Origin: Myxococcus guangdongensis
GTDB taxonomy: Bacteria; Myxococcota; Myxococcia; Myxococcales; Myxococcaceae
Reading direction: 5' to 3'
Length of the DNA stretch: 64,000 bases
Assembly (NCBI RefSeq): GCF_024198255.1
Contig: NZ_JAJVKW010000008.1
Location: forward strand, 1-64,000
Both the position numbers and the translations under genes were made by a program. Below are positions 63,597 to 64,000 of this stretch, piece by piece. Position 1 is the first letter of the stretch, and each line of letters begins with the position of its first letter. A model generated the notes under the pieces. That model made no database searches. It was given only the letters and a program-made list of their open reading frames with translations, and was not told the origin of the DNA.

Positions 63597-64000
63597 ATGA
63601 TGCGCAAGCTGCCTCCCGTGCTCCTGGCCGCCGGTCTGGTCCTGGTGGTCACCCTCTCCAGCGCCCCTCGCGCCCCGCTCTACTTCGGCGACCGCCCGGT
63701 CCTGCCGCGCGCCGGCTTCCTCAAGGCGTTGTTCAAGGCGCAAATCGGATTGGTGGCCGACTACTTCTGGCTGCTGACCATCAACCGCGTCGGCTCCGCT
63801 CGGAAAATCTCCGAGTACCGCGACATCTATTACTACGCGGACCTGACCACGGACCTCGACCCCCGGTTCGCCAAGGTCTACACCTTCGCGGGCATCACCA
63901 TCCCCATCCATTTTGGCCGCGAGGAGTATGCGAACGTCGAGGAGTCCTCGCGCATCCTCCGCAAGGGCATGGTCAACGCGCCCGAGGACAAGCGCATCCA
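63597..64000 (+). CDS. membrane-anchored TPR-like protein, N-terminal part (cut by window end)
   Basis: Open from ATG 63597 (a second ATG follows at 63600) to the window edge, 134 residues seen. N-terminal membrane anchor or signal (RKLPPVLLAAGLVLVVTLSS), then helical sequence rich in aromatic residues (FKAQIGLVADYFWLLTINRVG, YYYADLTTDLDPRFAKVYTFAG). DLDPRFAK with the following helix resembles the start of a TPR unit. Its place after pilA suggests pilG, which in Myxococcus is next to pilA, but I cannot confirm this from the sequence. Confidence 0.7.
   Translation, partial: MMRKLPPVLLAAGLVLVVTLSSAPRAPLYFGDRPVLPRAGFLKALFKAQIGLVADYFWLLTINRVGSARKISEYRDIYYYADLTTDLDPRFAKVYTFAGITIPIHFGREEYANVEESSRILRKGMVNAPEDKRI

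Overview
This 64 kb window is very GC-rich and densely coded, with strong third-position G/C bias. Its gene content is characteristic of a myxobacterium of the Myxococcus/Corallococcus/Cystobacter group: a CarF plasmalogen desaturase, a PilA-PilD-PilS/R-PilMNOPQ type IV pilus cluster, the pilus activator SgmX, many small lipoproteins, and MJ0042 zinc-ribbon/GYF and PEGA proteins. Identifications rest on reading motifs and gene order, without database searches. No insertion sequence, prophage, CRISPR array, rRNA or tRNA gene was found. The window reads as conserved chromosomal backbone.

Layout. (1) 1-6.4 kb: a non-coding stretch with a direct repeat, two zinc-ribbon proteins (MJ0042/GYF and FYDLN type), a 54-residue small protein, a cupredoxin-like lipoprotein, a CdsZ-like zinc-ribbon protein, RNase HI, a WapI-type immunity-like protein and the RNase P RNA gene rnpB. 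(2) 6.4-18 kb: ftsY, an M1-like metallopeptidase, several lipoproteins, two PEGA-domain proteins, a membrane glycosyltransferase 2 and D-Ala-D-Ala ligase. (3) 18-23 kb: a minus-strand cell-division block ftsE-ftsX-envC, followed by an alpha/beta hydrolase and a CtpA protease. (4) 23-28.8 kb: a DASS anion transporter, a conserved unknown protein, carF, glutamate racemase and a four-repeat lipoprotein. (5) 29-35.7 kb, plus strand: tolQ-tolR-tolA-tolB without pal at its end, a class V PLP enzyme, an exopolyphosphatase and a Spinster-like MFS transporter.

(6) From 62.7 kb down to 35.8 kb every gene lies on the minus strand. Read in the direction of transcription they are pilD, a pilS2/pilR2-like two-component pair, pilM-N-O-P-Q, a lipoprotein, a Roadblock protein, efp, accB, accC, sgmX, an ExeA-like ATPase, tamB, tamA, a lipoprotein and an acyltransferase. 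The pilus alignment machine and secretin, the pilus activator SgmX, fatty-acid precursor synthesis and outer-membrane protein assembly thus sit in one co-directional block. (7) Divergent from pilD, pilA has a well-formed sigma-54 promoter and its own terminator. It is followed by the start of a membrane-anchored protein cut by the window end.

Systems visible: envelope energisation (Tol), division-site peptidoglycan remodelling (FtsEX-EnvC), peptidoglycan precursors (MurI, Ddl), outer-membrane assembly (TamA/TamB), ether-lipid modification (CarF) and type IV pilus motility. Points most worth a second look are the 3'-end duplication between the MFS transporter and the acyltransferase, the four-repeat Cys-rich lipoprotein, the sgmX-ATPase-tamBA arrangement, the placement of pilA beside pilD, and the solitary WapI-like protein next to rnpB.
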